Both the position numbers and the translations under genes were made by a program. The notes beneath the pieces are model-generated. The model was not told the origin of the DNA. It saw only the letters and a list, made by a program, of their open reading frames with translations, and did no database searches. Below are positions 40,546 to 41,969 of a stretch of DNA of 41,969 nucleotides, in pieces. Location: positions 1 to 41,969 of the forward strand of contig CACKFQ010000007.1 of assembly GCA_902599555.1 (NCBI GenBank), given 5' to 3'. This DNA comes from an uncultured Candidatus Actinomarina sp. (GTDB lineage: Bacteria; Actinomycetota; Acidimicrobiia; Actinomarinales; Actinomarinaceae). Positions within the stretch are counted from its first letter, which is position 1; each line of letters opens with the position of its first letter.

Positions 40546-41461
40546 GACTATTTTTTAAAAACCATTTATATGTGTCTTTCAAACCATTTTGTAATGTGAT
40601 GGAAGGTTTCCAGCCATAAGAATTTATTAATGAGCTGTCTAAAAACTTTCTTGGATTTCCATCTGGCATTTTAGAGTCAAACTCTAAAGACCCTTTAAAA
40701 CCGACTACTTCTTTAATTAATAATGAAAGACTATGAATTGATATTTCTTCTCCACTACCAATGTTTATAAGCTCTTCGTTGATATTTTCTTTTAATATAT
40801 ATATTATTGCTCGAGATAAATCGTCAACATACAAGAACTCTCTCAATGGCTTACCTGTCCCCCAAATACTAAAAGTTTTTTCATTATCAGTTTTTGCATC
40901 ATGCATTTTTCTTAATAAACCAGGTATTACATGACTATCTTCTTTGGAAAAATTATCGTTAGGTCCATACAGGTTTGTAGGCATAAGATTTATTACATCA
41001 TGACCAAATTCAGTTTTTATGGCATTACCTAATTCAATAGCAGTTAGTTTAGCCATTGCATAAGGTGAATTTGTAGGCTCAAGCTTGCCAGACATAAAGT
41101 AGCTTTCTTTTATTGGATCAGGAGCATTTAAAGGGTAAATACAACTACTACCCAGGTTAATTATTTTTACAGAATTTAATTTAGTTGATGATTCTAAGAT
41201 GTTTATATTAATTTTTAAGTTTTCAAGTAAAAAATTGGTTCTTTGTGTATTGTTTGCATAAATACCTCCAACTTTTGCAGCTGCATTTATTATTATGTCT
41301 GGTTTAAAGTTTAGAATTGTTTTAGAGGTGTCTTCATACGAAAATAAATTTGTATCAGCTCTATTTGAAAACTTTATTTCATCAAAAATTGACTCATTTG
41401 GCAAAGTAGACTTTAATGATGATCCAACCAATCCGTTACTACCGAATACTAAAACTTTCAT
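40535..41461 (-). CDS. fcl: GDP-L-fucose synthase
   Basis: Epimerises and reduces GDP-4-keto-6-deoxymannose to GDP-L-fucose with NADPH. The 308-residue protein has GSNGLVGSSL, AAKVGGIYANNTQRTNFLLEN, SSCIYPLNAPDPIKE with the catalytic Ser/Cys, SPYAMAKLTAIEL (YxxxK), LYGPNDNFSKEDSHVIPGLLRK with the conserved His, and REFLYVDDLSRAI. Length and all motifs fit Fcl/WcaG. Together with gmd it supplies the donor for the GT11 fucosyltransferase at 18257. Confidence 0.94.
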   Translation of the reverse strand: MKVLVFGSNGLVGSSLKSTLPNESIFDEIKFSNRADTNLFSYEDTSKTILNFKPDIIINAAAKVGGIYANNTQRTNFLLENLKININILESSTKLNSVKIINLGSSCIYPLNAPDPIKESYFMSGKLEPTNSPYAMAKLTAIELGNAIKTEFGHDVINLMPTNLYGPNDNFSKEDSHVIPGLLRKMHDAKTDNEKTFSIWGTGKPLREFLYVDDLSRAIIYILKENINEELINIGSGEEISIHSLSLLIKEVVGFKGSLEFDSKMPDGNPRKFLDSSLINSYGWKPSITLQNGLKDTYKWFLKNSPRL

Positions 41462-41517
41462 TGATTACCATATAATACTTCACTATTAATGATAATTGAT
41501 TAAAACTTTGTGTTAGT

Positions 41518-41523
41518 TATTAT
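41518..41523 (+). promoter_or_regulatory. -10 hexamer TATTAT for the GT8 gene
   Basis: TATTAT, 7 nt, then the GTG at 41531; supports that GTG as the start. Confidence 0.35.
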
Positions 41524-41530
41524 TAGTAAA

Positions 41531-41969
41531 GTGCAAAACATTGTTTATTGTTTCGATGAAAACTATAATTTACAAGCTTTTACATCAATAATTTCTCTTT
41601 TAGATAATACTTCCAAAAAGGTTAATATACACATAATTCACAAAACAGAAGACAGTCAAGACTTTATTCCAAAAGTTATTTTAGAACACAATAAATTAGA
41701 AGAATTAAAAATATATAAATTTAAAAAGCAAAATTATGAATACCCAAATGTGTTTAATGCACATGTTTCAGAAGCGACATATTTTAGATTGTTTATTGAA
41801 GATTACCTGCCAAGTGAAATAGGTCATTTTTTATATTTAGATGCAGACATTATATGTTGCAATGACCCAATTCCAATCATGGATGAAATTATATTCAAAT
41901 TAAAAAAGTCAAATAAAATAATTTCGGCTGTAAGTGAAATTAAAAACAATAATGACAAAAGAATAAAAA
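41531..41969 (+). CDS. GT8 family glycosyltransferase, 3' end cut by window edge
   Basis: The first 146 codons of a LgtC/glycogenin-like retaining glycosyltransferase. From the GTG, residues 1-15 give MQNIVYCFDENYNLQ, with the conserved strand that binds the nucleotide; HVSEATYFRLFIEDYLPS and then HFLYLDADIICCNDPIP contain the DxD metal site (about residues 102-104), both hallmarks of GT8. No stop before the window end. It shows that the polysaccharide island continues past 41,969. Sugar likely glucose or galactose, by family only. Confidence 0.85.
   Translation, partial: MQNIVYCFDENYNLQAFTSIISLLDNTSKKVNIHIIHKTEDSQDFIPKVILEHNKLEELKIYKFKKQNYEYPNVFNAHVSEATYFRLFIEDYLPSEIGHFLYLDADIICCNDPIPIMDEIIFKLKKSNKIISAVSEIKNNNDKRIK

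Noticed and set aside
12233..41969. Prophage or conventional integrative element
   Set aside because: No integrase, transposase, capsid, terminase, relaxase or phage regulator is recognisable in the window.

Overview
The window looks like a chromosome segment of a streamlined, very AT-rich actinobacterium, probably one of the marine low-GC lineages such as Ca. Actinomarinales (inference). The evidence is a GlnR-type orphan response regulator beside an actinobacterial type II glutamine synthetase, an MpaB/DUF2236 protein, an Mrp ATPase without the usual CxxC, a secreted-type protein with a poly-threonine linker, and very short or absent 5' leaders and intergenic gaps.

Positions 1-12,232 are mostly conserved core: the N-terminal part of selenocysteine synthase (SelA), Mrp and an IscA/HesB protein for Fe-S work, a GlnR-like regulator divergent from glnII, an Nfu N-terminal-domain protein, arginyl-tRNA synthetase, MpaB, and four tRNA genes (Arg-TCG, Lys-TTT, Asp-GTC, Phe-GAA). 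The first polysaccharide genes are mixed in: a WecG/TagA transferase, a GT4 transferase and the priming sugar-phosphate transferase.

Positions 12,190-13,700 are the most unusual part. The 3' portion of tRNA-Phe recurs twice downstream as 46-48 bp near-perfect copies. They delimit two small nested or serial elements of about 0.8 and 0.67 kb. Each carries one membrane-protein gene (a start-less DUF2231-like gene and a VanZ-like gene) and a shared 42-bp module 26-27 bp before its distal copy. Neither contains an integrase.

Positions 13,701-41,969 form a large surface-polysaccharide island that runs off the window. It holds about ten GT-A/GT-B glycosyltransferases, three large multi-membrane proteins that look like GT-C enzymes, two DPM1-like transferases that could charge their polyprenyl-phosphate donors, and several methyltransferases. 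It also holds a 4,6-dehydratase/aminotransferase pair, two Gmd-family dehydratases, GDP-fucose synthase, a GT11 fucosyltransferase, an OafA acyltransferase with an SGNH domain, and a Wzy-like polymerase. The genes switch strand often, as expected of a mosaic variable island. One protein appears to join the four-helix membrane region of the priming transferase to a sugar-dehydrogenase-like beta-propeller.

Two genome-wide habits show clearly. Many starts sit 6-7 nt after a TAnnnT -10 hexamer, which implies leaderless mRNA. All twelve convergent junctions overlap or lie within 12 nt. All calls come from reading the sequence; no database search was possible.
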